64,000 bases of DNA, taken from assembly GCA_003439945.1 (NCBI GenBank), contig QVRM01000483.1, forward strand, positions 40,209-104,208. The letters are read 5' to 3'. The number at the start of each line of letters is the position of its first letter. Within the stretch, counting starts at the first letter, position 1. The notes below the pieces were generated by a model that saw only the letters and a list, made by a program, of their open reading frames with translations, was not told the DNA's origin and did not search any database. Made by a program: the position numbers and the translations under genes. Source of the DNA: Dermanyssus gallinae. Lineage: Eukaryota; Arthropoda; Arachnida; Mesostigmata; Dermanyssidae. Below are positions 12,030-24,415 of this stretch, piece after piece.

Positions 12030-13159
12030 TGTGTCATGTATGCATCTGAATTGCCTACGATGAGGTTTAGCATCTAGATCTAAGTGGAGCATCTAGGATT
12101 TCCGTGTGTCCGTTCTTCCACCGCAATAGCTCGCTCTGCAAAGTTGGCTTGTCACTTGTAATCGGCGATGGTGCATCTATAATATTTTGTGCTGCCACCT
12201 ACTGACCACCGCTTTGCAGCTGATCGGTGTTCAACGCTCGTCAGAGCACCATGAACCACATCACCCCCATCCCCACCGCTATCAGCATCATCATGTGCTC
12301 TGGCCGGATAAGCAAGTCACCATTTCTTCGAGAGCCCAACATATTTCCTGTGCCTGAGAGATTAAGAGAACGAAACAGTCTGATAGATCTACTCGTATCG
12401 GAAGAAAGCACTCGCACGCCCGTGATATCTCATCGCGTGTCTCTATATTCGGCACACATGTTGAAATGTGTGCCGAACTTTGCAGTGTTATCCTCACCAT
12501 CACTATCATTATCATCAACGTGAACGTCCTCATATACATCGCATTTATACCATCACCATCATGCATACCATTGGTAGCAATGACATCAGCTTCAGATTCA
12601 ACATCATCATTATCATCATCATCGTTATCCACCGGATTATCTCTTCCTTTCTTTCCTCTCTGTCTCATCCGCACGCTTTTCCTCGCTTCCCCTTTCGCCG
12701 CATTCTATCTCTATGGCGGATTCCGTTTCTTTCCTTCTCCCCTGCGCGCCCTCGGGGGTTTGTCGTATGTCTCGATCGTCTCGCACGATTCGTCGGCGGC
12801 GGCCGTGACTTCTCTACCCTCTGTCGAGCGGACCCGTTTCTGGTCTCTGATTCGACTTACAGACTTGCAACCTCCTTCTTCTACTTCTTTTTCGTTTTCA
12901 TCGTTTCTTTCCCCTTTATCTTTACTTCTCTCTGTCTATTTTCCTCTTATACAGCTTTTCCTTCATCCGCATCTACCTCTCTCTCTAGCTTTCCCTATCT
13001 CTCCCCCTTTCAGTCATGTCTCTCCAGTTGAGATGGATACACTACTGCAGGGTGGCAGGAATGACGGTGGCAGCGGCGGCTGCGGCTGCGGCGGGTGTAC
13101 CAGCGCCGGCACAAAAGCGGCAGGTTCACCCAAAGCGGCACGATTCAATAAGCCGTAAC

Positions 13160-13360
13160 AGCGGTGGTGGTGGTGGTGATCATGACTGTGACGATGATGA
13201 TGATGATACTGCTGATGATGATGGTGGTAATAATGATAGTGCTGATGATGGCAATAATGATGGCGCTGATGATTGCAATAATGATGATGCTAATGATTGC
13301 AATCATGATGATGCTGATGATGGCAATAATGATGATGTACCTGACGTAGACCATGATGAT
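13160..13360 (+). repeat. GAT-rich degenerate tandem repeat
   Basis: About 200 bp built from GATGAT, GCTGATGAT and GGCAATAATGATGAT-type words recurring every 24-27 bases. In one frame it reads as an Asp/Asn-rich stretch (plus strand 13016-13375), in others as Met/Ile-rich; none looks like a genuine protein. Confidence 0.85.
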
Positions 13361-13879
13361 CATAGTACTACATAGCCGCAGCAGTTGCAGCAGCAGACGA
13401 CGACGACGACAAAGACGAAAACAAAGAACAGGAAAACAGGAGGACGCTACGCGGACGCCGTCGGCTGTAGAGGAACACAGGGAGATCACAGTGGCAGCGG
13501 CACGCGACGCCTTGTTGCTTGCTTGGTCGGCTGTCAACCTCACCTACTACTACTACTACCACCACCACTGCTATGACTGCTGCTGCTGTTGCCTGCGTAC
13601 TGCCAGCAATCGCCAACAGGCGCTAGCCGATGCTGGATCGCTCAGGTTCAGCCTGGTGGCTGTGGCAGCTGGCCCCGCTATGTCCGTAGCTGCGACAGCC
13701 TCAGATCTTTCGGATTAGCAGCACCCATTCAGCAGCAGCAGCAGCGGCAGCGGCAGCTATTCTGTCAGACAACCCCACCATCACCCCAGCAGCACTTGCA
13801 CCTCCACCATATATGAGGTTGCTGGCCGACACCTACGTGGCGACCGGCATGACATCCGGATAGACACACTGCGTTAGAC

Positions 13880-14220
13880 AGAGAGAGAGAGATAGGGAAA
13901 GGGAGAGCGCAAAGTCGTCGTTCCAGAGAACAGAGCACGAGCCGAAGCATAGAGAGAATAGAGCATAGAGAGCAAGCGAGAGGGAGAGAGAGCAAAGCGG
14001 GAAGAGGTGGAACAAGGGAAGCAGAGAGAAGAAAGCGGGAGAAAGACGATGCGATACGGGTAGAAACAAACGCTGGATCAATAGCACCAATTTCATCCTC
14101 AACGTCGTCCTCCCGTCGTCGATACTGTGAGGAGGAGAAAGGGGGACAAACAGACAGCGAAAGAAGGAGAGAGAGAGAGATTATATGTGTGAGAGAGAGA
14201 AGAAATGAGAGAGAGAGAAG
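13880..14220. repeat. GA-rich (purine) tract
   Basis: Roughly 340 bp dominated by GAGA and GGGA words with few pyrimidines. GAGA-factor-type sites are common in arthropod promoters, but no function is shown here. The 184-residue minus-strand frame at 13765-14319 is driven by this tract (Ser/Leu repeats). Confidence 0.7.
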
Positions 14221-15215
14221 ACAAGCAATCGACTTCACTTCGAAGCTAGCCGGCTTTACTCCGGCTGAAGCTGGCAGCAGCAGCCCAGTGTTTTGGATCT
14301 CGACCCGCCGATGGTGCACTGGTGCTACTGACGGCTAGCACTGAGCGGGAAAAGGTAGCCATATCGCTGTGTGTGTCCGTGTGTACAAATGTGCATGCGT
14401 GTGTATGAAGATGGAGGATGTGTTTGTATGTGGAGGGGAGGGGGGGCTTGGGCTTGTAGAAAAACCTAGGTGAAAGAATGATGGGACTGAGAGAGAGAAT
14501 GGATTGGGGTGCAGAGAGAAAAGAAGGCCGATGGGGGAGAGGGGGGGGTAATATCGCGCCGAGTGATCACTTTATTAGAGAGCAGAGGCAGCAGAGGAGC
14601 AGAGACTGACTACCCCGCACCGACCGCTCGAGCAGCCTCGCTAGAGTGTCAGAGCGCCTCGCCTTCGTAGTGATGGTGGTCTTGGCTGCGGCAGCGGCAG
14701 CGACGGGCTAGCCGAAACTACCCCACCTATCGAAGGGGGGCGGGAGCAGCCGACTACTGTTATTAATACTTCTGTTGCTGCTGCTACGAATACTAGCGCT
14801 ACTACGTAGTGCACCCCCGAAAGCCAATCGTTCGTAGTACATAGAGTTACAGCTAGCGGCGGGCTGTCCGTCCATCCACCTATTTGGCTACAAATGTGTT
14901 TACACGGGTAGCACCGATGGCTTACCATCTCCACCACCGCCACGGCGGCGATTTCCTCTGCCATCATCCCCATCGAGTTTTTCGGCCTGTTACCCTGTTC
15001 TTCTTCCGTGCTCGTTGACTCCAGATGACCTGTAACAACTTGCTGGCCTCAAAAAACAATCCGACTAAACGAGAAACAACACCTTGACCTCTGCTCGTTG
15101 GCATGGAGACGTCGCCATCAGCCTTATGACCGGCATCGTTGTTGTTGTTACCATAATTACCGACGTAAAAGTTCTCCTGTTCATTTGCCAACCGATGCAC
15201 ATACCAAAAAAATAC

Positions 15216-15216
<1 letters not shown>

Positions 15217-15247
<31 letters not shown>
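15217..15247. repeat. (TA)n microsatellite
   Basis: About 30 bp of TA dinucleotides. Confidence 0.94.
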
Positions 15248-15249
<2 letters not shown>

Positions 15250-17151
15250 GAATGAAAACGAGCTAAGGAGGGCACTTGTATCCTGCTTATGAATCTCTTA
15301 GCATGCTTCGTTCGCGCCTGCGCTGCTGCTGCCGCTGCAACTGCTGTTGTTCACTGTATCACTTAAGCCGTCACTCGTCCTGCTCCATCCTGCACATCGG
15401 GCTTCCGAGCACACAAGCTGAGTAGCGGTGGTAGCAACCATGATTGTCGGGGGGAGTGGGGGGGGGAGAGGTAAACGGTATCTGTTCGCCTTAACGTGTC
15501 GCCCCCACAAGTTAGAGCAGAGAAGAAGCAGAGAAGGGACGCCAAGTAGGGGAAAAACACTGCGAGGGCGCTGCTACGATCTCGAGCGACACCCGGCCGC
15601 CAGCCCGCCCTCCACAGTAATCCGCGCAGTGCCGGCGCAAAGTTAAGCGCCACGAGATGGTACTTATCTTATATGATGGCTCTCGGCTCCCGGCTCCCGA
15701 GTCAAGATCGCGTCTCGGTCGCGATCACCTTGCAAGCTGCTGCTGCTGATGTGTGGTACTGCTATTTCTACTGATGGTGGTGTTGCTGCCGCCATAGTAA
15801 TAATGGTAACACTACGATCATACGACAACGGCGACGACGACGACGAATGGTTCAGGATCAGGAACAGCGGCCGAGGTACGCAAGGCGGCAACAGGATCTC
15901 TGCTGCGTCGCGGCACAGCAGCTTTCCCGGATTTTGGCCGCTTATCTCCCTCCATCCACTTAGTCGTTCTCCAGTCAGCTAGCGAACCAGCAAGCCAGCC
16001 AACCTACAAGTCAAGAGCTTGAGTTCGCCAAGAGGTACTTTACTACTACTGATCTTACTGCTGCTGCTACTATGGACTACTGCTGTTGCTGACTGCGTGC
16101 TAATTGCCTTTGGGACAGGTTGAACTGTAAAATAGCTCTGAAATCGCTTTGGCAGAGGGATTAGCTTTATATGGCGATCAAACGAAATTGAGACATCAAT
16201 AACGAGCGCCAAGCTGCAGCTTCGGTGCAGAGATTTTCGTCGTCTTCGCTCTTTTGCTCGTCTTTTGATTTCTCGTTCACTCTCTCTCTTGATCTCTCGA
16301 TCTTTCGCTGTCTCGCCTTATGGGCGCGATCACGCCTTAATTATTTTTTTGCACATTAACTTTTCTTCTGCGCTCTCTCTCTCTCTGTTTTTGACATTCA
16401 TCTTGCATAAACGTCAAGAGAACATCGAGACGGGGCTCCGTTAGGGGAAAAACAGTAGCAGCAGCGGCAACAGTGAAACAGTGGCACCAACGCGGTGTAT
16501 ACAAGTACGTTTTAGAACTTGCACGCATATAGTAAGTAAAGTAGTGCAATTACGCGTCCCAATTGTCGACTTTCTGGGAGTGTGAACACCTGTGTCTGTT
16601 GCCAGAAGTGAAGTGTGGTTTAAAGGCCACTTAAACGCCGATTCAGTCTTGGCATTGGCTGCATAGATAAACGCGACGCGATATCTTTGATCATTTAACC
16701 TTTTAAAGGGTAAATGTTTGTCATAGGTTATTAGGTCTGTATTAGGTCAAAATCGCGCTGCTGTGTAAATTGCACAAGTCACTGACTGACCTTGCTATTA
16801 AATCGCCGGGACAAAAAATTCTTGTTCGTTACTGCGTTTGCGATAAAAAGTAGCTTCACCGGTTACCGCTGTAGATAGACGAGCTAATACCACAATTAGA
16901 GAAAATTGCTCAAACGGCTGACACATCCGATTGATATGAATATGCATTGCAATGACAAATCCAATTGATACAACCTATTTTTCCATTGTTCCATAATGAA
17001 TCCGAACTCTCCCCGAAACTTAAAACCCATTAAAAGATCGCCAAACTTTTATCAACCTTTCACTTTTATTTATATACATATACTTACATAACATTATATG
17101 TCTTACAGTCGATACAGAGCATGATATATAAATCAATCATTTGTACAAATA

Positions 17152-17173
17152 TTTATATATATATATATATATA
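17152..17173. repeat. (TA)n microsatellite
   Basis: About 22 bp of TA dinucleotides. Confidence 0.9.
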
Positions 17174-18039
17174 AACGAAGTCCTAGACAACACTCAACGG
17201 TTAACTTAGGTTTGCTGTGTTTACGATAGATGTATCGATAACCAAATGTCAGTTGTGGTGGTTTCTGTTGCCACTTTGTTAGCGTTCGCGTTGACAGGAC
17301 TAGAAGCCGTCCGTCGTAAAGTCAGGTTCAATGCTAATTGCTAACTACAGCTGCAACCACACCACTCGATACATCTACGAGCTCAGTATCATCATCATTA
17401 TCGTCGTCGTCGTTGTCGTCGTTATCGATGACTTCTCGATTTCATCCCATTTACACGAAACGTAGAGCAACACTGCACGTTCTCTACATTACGACATTTC
17501 TCTAACTACACAAACGAGTGCTTACTAGGCGACGAAACCGCGAGTGCTCTCCTCCGCCAGTGTCCAGTCATGTTCTATGTAGCTAGCCATATCGGCTGTC
17601 ATCCGTAGTGGCGTAGAGTAGTCACTTTTTCATTCATGCGGCGGCGGCGGTGGCGGCGCCTACTGAAAGAAATTGGCGCACGATTGTCATTACGAGCTCG
17701 AGAACGGTTGGCCGCCCGTCCGAAGCGACGTTTCCCAACGCATGGGGTCTGTGTTGTTACACTCCTTGTCCCGTCGTTCCTCTCCCGTACTCGCCATTGA
17801 CCCATTCATTGATCATGTTCGACTTCGAAGGGCGCCTTCGTATGCGGGGGTGTTAACGGGACAGGGTGTCAATGGCAGCCCGCCGGAGGTGTATGTTCCC
17901 ATATTTCGAGATGCCGTCGTCCCTAGACAGGTTAGCGCCAGACCTGACACCACTGCCGACCGACGATACTTGACGATACTTTTGCTTCTTGATGTACTGC
18001 GATACTTTTGCACTTGGTTCGTGCAGTGTTGCGTCTCAA

Positions 18040-18120
18040 GCAGCAGTAACAGCATCAACAGCAACAGCAGCAGCAGCAGCAGCGGCAGTAGCCGAAACAG
18101 CAAGCAGCAAAGAGCAAGCA
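18040..18120 (+). repeat. CAG/CAA trinucleotide repeat
   Basis: Imperfect CAG, CAA and GCA triplets, including (CAG)5. In the 200-codon plus-strand frame 17673-18275 it reads as a Ser/Asn run. Confidence 0.85.
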
Positions 18121-19144
18121 GCAACCGATCGATACCAAAAGTGGAGCGGAAACAAAAAGAAAGTGGGGACATGGAAAAAGCGAATGAACAAAGAACGAGA
18201 AACTCTCATCTGTCATCGTCGTTCACCATCAACACCACGGCAGCACCACGTTTAAAGGCGCGAAGGAGTACTTAGACTAGTTATTGGCAGAGTAAGAGAA
18301 GTACAAACGTGGTCTTGCTTGCCGTGCTAAAGGTAGTTAGTAAAGGTCGTCGTTGTAGGTTACGAATCACCAACATCATCATCATCATCATCGGTATAAT
18401 CATTACCAACAACAAGTTATCGTACCATGGTGCCGACAACGATGATGAGGATGATGATGATGATGATGATGACGATTCATGAGAATAGTAATAATAATGA
18501 TAGTGCTAATATTCGTTTTAGTAATCCGTTATCGAACAATGAAGCTGCGATCGTAGTGTACCATATTTGACGACGACGACGACTGTACTGTCCTATATCT
18601 AGTTACTGCTGTTGTTGTTGTTGTCATCGTCGTTGTCGTTGGATGACGTCGCTGATTTTAGACTTGGTCGTTAATCATCTCGAACTACACCATTTTGTCG
18701 GCACGTTCCCGGCCGAGCCAATGGGTCAAAACGAAAGCTGAACGAGGGTGCGTGCTGAAGAACAGAGAAATCGAGAGAGATATGGATAGAGACAAGACAT
18801 AGAGAGAGAGAGACAGAGAGAGATAGAGGAAAAGAGAGAGATATGGATAGGGAGACAGAAATGTGAAGGGACAGAGAAAGACAATGAGGGAGAGAGAAAT
18901 ATAGATATAGGGAACAACAAACGGAGGTCAGAGCACGCTACGTTAACAAGTAGCTAGTACTAACGAGTGGTTTTTCTGTTGATTGAGTGGTTAGCGGCCA
19001 CATTAGGTGCAGCTGCGCTGTTGCTTGTTTATATTACTCATTGCTATGGTTAATACTGTCGTAATTGTTGTTGTTGTTGCTCATGCTACTAATGTTGTTT
19101 TGTGTCAACTATTTCTACGAGTGCGGGCACTGCTTGAACAACAA

Positions 19145-19510
19145 TGACGGATGACAACAACAATGACAGACAACAACAACAACTAGGATCTCTACTACGA
19201 TATGTACGTACGCTTCTACTAGCCGGACAGAATACTTGCTGGAAAAGCAGCACAGCATACACAAAGTTATTAGTTAGGTTGTGGCCAGCAACACCACAAC
19301 AACTACCGCGAAAGGTAGGAATTTGTGTAGATTGCCATTGCCGCCACTATAATTGAGACCAAAAAAGCACCAATGACGATGAATATACCAACATCAGCAA
19401 CCGCAACAACATCAACAGCAGCAGCAGCAAGAACCGCAAAATCAACCGCATGAACAATAACAACAACAACGACAGCAGCAGCAGCCATAACAGCAGCAGC
19501 AGAAACTAAA
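19145..19510 (+). repeat. CAA/CAG trinucleotide repeat clusters
   Basis: Several clusters of CAA, CAG and CAN triplets separated by unique sequence (19145-19190, 19390-19420, 19455-19505). Confidence 0.75.
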
Positions 19511-19681
19511 CGACGAACATTAATCCCACGCCGTTGCCGAACGCTGCGTTCTAGGCTAGCGAAAAACCGATTCAGACGACTTCATGTCGCCTGAATAGAA
19601 TTGATGAGCAGCACAAACTATCGAAAATGCCAATACCGAACTGCCGCTGCTGCTGTGTTGCCGCTACTAGACTTACAGTCC

Positions 19682-19791
19682 CCTTAAAAATCCTTTCGGG
19701 GCTGACTCTCAGCCAAGATTTAACGTCCATGGGACTGCTTTTCGCCTCATTGCTTCATAAACGGACCCCCATAAATACAAATGTGCAACGG
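19682..19791 (-). mobile_element. SINE-A copy 2, 5'-truncated
   Basis: About 110 bp nearly identical to the body and tail of the full SINE-A at 55449-55633 (shared GGCTGACTCTCAGCCAAGAT, ...AATACAAATGTGCAACGG on the plus strand). The head with the Pol III boxes is missing, as expected for a 5'-truncated insertion. The 3' tail is of the CCTTTCGGGG subtype. Confidence 0.78.
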
Positions 19792-20059
19792 TTTGTCCCC
19801 CTCGTTCGTGCAAAACAAACCTCACGGCTGTCAGCGCTGAAGTTGGACAGAGCCGAGCGCTAGCCATTTTGGTGCCTTGGCGCATTGTATTGTCGTCGCC
19901 GGACGAAGTAGTGACCGACCAACATCAGCGACAGGGAGATGAGTGTTGAGGGATCGAGGACGGGGGAGGTGGGGTATAGATTCCAGCCAGCCAGCAGCGT
20001 CGCCGTAGGTCTAGCAGATCGCGTATAGCTCATTTGTAGCGTATAACAACCTCCGCGCC

Positions 20060-20084
20060 ATGGTCGTGGTTCTCCATTCAGGTG
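20060..20084 (+). other. Possible first coding exon (ATG in good context, then donor)
   Basis: CCGCGCCATGG, a strong initiation context, opens a short frame (M-V-V-V-L-H-S) ending at a consensus donor, CAG|GTGAGT. It sits at the edge of the GC-rich region, where a promoter and first exon could be expected. No downstream exon was found. The longer frame read through to 20446 runs across the donor and has only simple-sequence composition. Speculative. Confidence 0.18.
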
Positions 20085-20560
20085 AGTCAGTCAGTCAGTC
20101 AATCGATCTATATATCTATCAATCCATCTACCTACTTACGTACCTATCTGCCTGCTATGTAGATCTGTCTTTCTCGATAACGGTGACCACGATGAACCCC
20201 GACTACGACGGCGACGACAATGAAGGCTACAACAAGCCAAAGTATTGCTCTACCTTCTCTCTTCTCTCTCCTTCTGCATTTTTCTCTCCCTCTTTTCGAT
20301 CTCGACCTGCAAAGTCTAACGGACAATGTCCACCACTAACCGGCCAGCTGACGGATAAGGGTGCTCATCATGATCGATTTGGCTTCGTGCACTTTGTTCA
20401 CCGCGTGGCCACCACCTCATCGTCATCGTCGCCATCGACATCGTAATGACTGATGGCGCTGAAGTGATGATGCAATCGTTTTTTTGAAGCGACGTGCAGC
20501 AAGTTCAACAAGGGTACGAGTTCAGCTCACTTTCCGTGCAACCCCGTACTCTCCTCGTAT

Positions 20561-22440
20561 CCGTCTGCTCCCCAGAATGCGCAAAAGGCATGTGTTGAAA
20601 CATTATTATGTCCAGTGGCTTCCCTTGCTTGCCATTACCTCCCCCTTCTCCCCATTAACTCTCCCTGCTCTCTCTCTCTTTTTCTTTCTCAATTTATCTA
20701 TCCCTGTCTGTGAGTTTTTCTGGTTCTACCGCCGAATCTCTCGTCCGGTAGCCGAACCGCTTCACTACGAGTTACGCACATTAGTCGCACTATAACAAAC
20801 CATCGTTGTAATGATCTCGGTTTGATGATATTCCGTTGCTGCTAATGAGCCGATGTCTCGTTGCGAGTGTGCTAAAAAGTACGTCGAGTCATTATGAGTA
20901 TGCGAGTAAATGGTTGAAGATTGTAATAATTACAATAATAGCAATAGCAGGAATATCATCCACACTCAATCCCAAAAGTCTGAAAAAAACAATGTGTTAC
21001 GACCTGATGGGGTTACCACAGATCTCTATGATCACACTGAAACTTACGCCTATATGAGATGCAACTGTCTCGTACTTGGCGACATTAGCATACCTTTGTC
21101 ATAGTTCTGTCGAGTGTGAATGGGTAGCAGGACACGTAGATTCGGAACGCGAAAAAAACATGTTGAGCCGTCCACAAGCTACTACGACATGCCTATTGCT
21201 TTGGAGACACTGAACTCCTAAACGTGTCGGCATCGCGAAGTTGTTGAGGAATATCGCAGAACGTACAGAGGATATTACGGGCGATCGACGCGAAGCGCGA
21301 TGGTTCTGAGGCAGATAATGTCATTTGTTTGGCTGTTCGTAGAGAAAACGCGGCTTCATTCATTACCGTTATAGGCTGACACGAATTAGACTGATCAGAG
21401 TAAAGTCGTTCATTGGTCACAATTGTAAAAATATAAATAAATATAATAAATAGAAATCATAATAGTTACGAAAGATTATCAACTATATTTTATAATTTTA
21501 TATCACTGTGATTTTAATTCCTACTACTGTTTTGTACCACTATCGTTATTATTAATATTGCTATTATTGTTATTAATATTATGTTATTATTATAATCATA
21601 ATAGTTATAATTACTACAATATATTTTTTTAATTATAACAATGTGTGCTTAACTGCAGATCAGCAACTCGAACCATCAGTTGAAGCCCTCCTCGTCCCAT
21701 GCCGTCAATAAGGAAACAGTGTTCGCCCCTCACACGGCCGGATTCAGTAGGTATTTCGAATATTCCTCCCTGCGCCAGTCTTTCGTCCCTGGCTTCATTC
21801 GGCACCGGGGTGGAGCGATAAAGGCAGCTGGCAATTCTAACACTTAAACTAATTTCTTAGAAAATCTATATTTACACTCAAACTGCCGGTTTCCGAATAA
21901 ATCTTGTCGTTAAAGATGCGATCATTATTCTAATAGAAGCTGTTTCTAAAATGGGAGTATTTGGTTATTTTAGCATACTCCCTACTGTCAGAACCTTCAG
22001 AGTTTCTTGGCCAGATAACTGGATGCAGTTCATCAGCTTCAATTTTGCCTTTGCAGATCGCGCAGAAAATGGTTGACATATTTATATGTCGAATTTCGGA
22101 TTTTTTGGAACAACAACGTACGTAATGATCTACCCGTTGAAAGCAATAAAGAATTACTTAAATTGAATTCAAAATTCTTCAGCCCCTATTTTCATGGCGG
22201 CAGCAAAGTGCAAACTACTTGAATATTAACATCAATATTTGCTACAAGTTCTAGAAAGGTCATCATTAAAAAAATGTCTACAACTGGAAGCCCGCTTCAA
22301 TCCGTGTTGTTACTTCTATGGCCTGTCGTTTAGCTCAGTTTAGGTAAGATTGGTCAAGTTAGATGCACAATATTTGTGTTGCAACATGACTGGCCCAAAG
22401 ATATATATATATATGTAGACAGCACTACAACACTCCACGC
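20561..22440. other. Non-coding stretch
   Basis: AT-rich, with TAT/AAT-rich sequence at 21425-21640. Small open frames (20484-20795, 20836-21057, 21193-21420) show no familiar motif. Nothing recognised. Confidence 0.4.
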
Positions 22441-23288
22441 ATCCTGGGGTCCAATGGATGCTAACCACCGAGCACTTCAAAAAAGACCTTGCGAAAACAA
22501 GACTCCTTTACCAGCGCTTGGGAACCTCTATTGCGACCGCTACACAAGAGACCGATTACTGGTCTCAACAACTACACAACACGTTCGATGGGGCACATTT
22601 TAAAAATTGTACATTACTGGATTAAGGGTATACCCTACCTATCTGGTAAGTACCAGGAGTATTTAAACCTACTAAAGCTCAGGATCAACGCACTACCAAC
22701 GCGTGCCAGATTGGTCAGGGGACGCCCGGGCTACAACACACGTTGTAGGCACGGGTGTCATGCGCCTGAGACGTTGGCTCATGTCGCTCAGATGTGCGAT
22801 ACAACACACAAGCAAACTATAAAAAGACATGACGACGTCTGTGATCGCGTGGCGCGTCTTCTCTGCGAGAGGGGTCATGAGGTGGTTCGTGAGCGAGTAT
22901 TCCGCGACCGGGCGCACCGGGTCTAAAGCCCGACCTCGTAATAACAACACCTACCGATGTCTGGGTTTTAGATGCCGAGGTTTGCGGCCCGAACAGGGAC
23001 CCGGCAAAAGTGTGGCAGGACAAGATCACCAAATATGACGTCGAGTTCCTAAGAGCGGCGCTCCCCGACCCGCAAAAATCTCGCAGATTCGGATCCATCA
23101 CTATCTCTATGAGTGGTGTATGGGACTCTGAATCTGCGAGTACGCTCTTGGAGCTCGGCGTCACGAAGAGGAATCTTATGGATCTTACCGTCTCTATGTT
23201 GCAAGGAACCTTGAGGATATATCGCTCGCACCGGGTCCATAAGAGCGGGGGCTACCATCAAGCAAGGACACGGACAGCTGATTCTTAA
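22441..23288 (+). mobile_element. R2-type non-LTR retrotransposon, C-terminal relic
   Basis: Conceptual translation over two frames matches the C-terminal end of R2-type elements. First comes LRINALPTRARLVRGRPG, then a CCHC zinc knuckle C-X3-C-X7-H-X4-C (CRHGCHAPETLAHVAQMC at about 22739-22792), then a helical stretch (RHDDVCDRVARLLCERGHEV). After a frame break near 22915 follow KPDLVITTPTDVWVLDAEV (a PD...D-x-E pattern of a restriction-like endonuclease) and VWQDKITKYDVEFLRAALPD. The second frame runs to the stop at 23286-23288. Reverse transcriptase and N-terminus are absent, so this is a 5'-truncated, frame-broken copy. R2 elements usually sit in 28S rDNA; no rDNA is visible here. Confidence 0.75.
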
Positions 23289-23875
23289 CCTCGCGTGACA
23301 CTTTTTTAAATCATTTTTATTAAGGCGAGCACTGCCGAGTGTGCAAACGTATTGTAAATGATTAATAAATCATCACAATATTTTCTATAACTATATATTT
23401 ATATACCTGTTGCAAGTACATAGCTTTGCAGTGTATTCAGAAGTCCTTGCTGTGGATCATGAGCCCGTCAACTCGGCTGGCTCAAATCGCTGATCTTGGC
23501 GCAGTTACATAGCTCGCCGAGTCGGTTGCTGAGCAGCAACTTGCGGTTAGCCGACACAAACAAATGAAGCGTATGAGCGAATGAGGCGTGCATGTGTATG
23601 TATAGGGCTACAAAAAAGTGTTTTCGGTTTTGTCCGAAAAGATTCATTATACAATTCGGAAAAAAAAATTTGTAGACCCAATATTTGTGAATGTTTGTGC
23701 GTCTACTATGGGTGTGTGCTTGCGTATGCGTGAAGCCCAAGCTAAGCTCGCGAAGTCGCCTGGCTGCATTTTGAAGCAGCCAGGCTCTAGCATGAATGAC
23801 TAAGTTCATCGAGTTGTTCTGATGCCGTTGTTACCTTGCCGTTGAAACATCAGCGAAGAGTGTTATTGGCGGCAA

Positions 23876-23970
23876 CAGCAGCAACAACTTGTTGAACTGC
23901 AGCAACAACACTGCAGCAACAACAACAACTGCAGCAACAACAACAACAACTGCAGCAACAACAACAACTA
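23876..23970 (+). repeat. CTGCAGCAACAACAA tandem repeat
   Basis: Five or so units beginning CTGCAG followed by two to five CAA triplets; unit length grows by one triplet along the array. Confidence 0.85.
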
Positions 23971-24360
23971 CTGTATTGATCAGTGCGGAATCTCAACCAA
24001 CCAACTAACCCCTCCTACGCAAGTATGCGCATGCTATAGACTGACGCAAGAACTAGATAATTATATACAACGAAGCAGTGTGTGGGGGGGGGTGTAAGCT
24101 ACTGCGACGACTTCGACGACTTCATTCAATGATGACTTCATCATCCACCTGAACCATGATCCCCAACAGTAATCGACGCCGATGGCGCCCTGTGGTGGCC
24201 ATCTACCATTCTGCTCACTGCTAGCCGGTCGTCGTGGTACTGGTGTTGTGAGTACTACAGCTGTGTTGTTAAGCCTCTTGCTACTGCTACTGCTGTTGTT
24301 GTTGTCATTGCTGTGGTTTTGATGACATGACTGCGGTTGTGCCGAAGTTCTCTCTCTCTC

Positions 24361-24415
24361 GAGATCGGCCTCTGTCTCTCTCTCTCTCGCGAGATCGGCC
24401 TCTGTCTCTCTCTCT
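24361..24415 (+). repeat. 30-bp tandem duplication
   Basis: GAGATCGGCCTCTGTCTCTC and its CT-rich continuation occur twice in succession, starting at 24361 and 24391. Confidence 0.9.

Larger units (their letters stand above)
10175..12226. other. Non-coding, repeat-bearing stretch
   Basis: GC-rich to about 11.3 kb and AT-rich after. It contains an 11-C run (10527-10537), a long hairpin at 10644-10680, a 19-bp tandem repeat at 10852-10899, CTA/CTG trinucleotide repeats near 11080-11160 and TA tracts (11466-11482, 11552-11602, 11787-11821, 11963-12026). Open frames here come from these repeats. No gene recognised. Confidence 0.4.
12227..20560. other. GC-richer, trinucleotide-repeat-rich region, no gene assigned
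   Basis: About 8 kb with higher GC than its surroundings and dense simple repeats: GAT-type (13160-13360, 18375-18475), CAG/CAA-type (13380-13400, 18040-18120, 19145-19190, 19390-19505), CTA (13540-13560), GA/CT-rich (13880-14220, 18760-18910) and G-rich (14430-14560). The longer open frames (plus strand 12466-13158, 230 codons; 17673-18275, 200 codons; minus strand 13765-14319) translate to low-complexity Ser, Leu, Asn or Arg runs fed by these repeats and resemble no protein family. A region like this can be the promoter or 5' UTR of a developmental gene, but no coding exon was identified. A TA tract lies at 15217-15247. Confidence 0.4.

Noticed and set aside
12466..13158. 230-codon plus-strand open frame
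   Set aside because: Ser/Leu/Phe-rich translation from pyrimidine-rich sequence, overlapped by another long frame (12468-13031); no domain and no splice context.
13765..14319. 184-codon minus-strand frame
   Set aside because: Driven by the GA/CT-rich tract (long Ser/Leu runs).
17673..18275. 200-codon plus-strand open frame
   Set aside because: Its second half is a CAG/CAA repeat read as Ser/Asn and the first half matches nothing; treated as chance, though not excluded.
23876..23970. CRISPR-like regular repeats
   Set aside because: Units are tandem CAA/CAG microsatellite without unique spacers, in a eukaryotic context.
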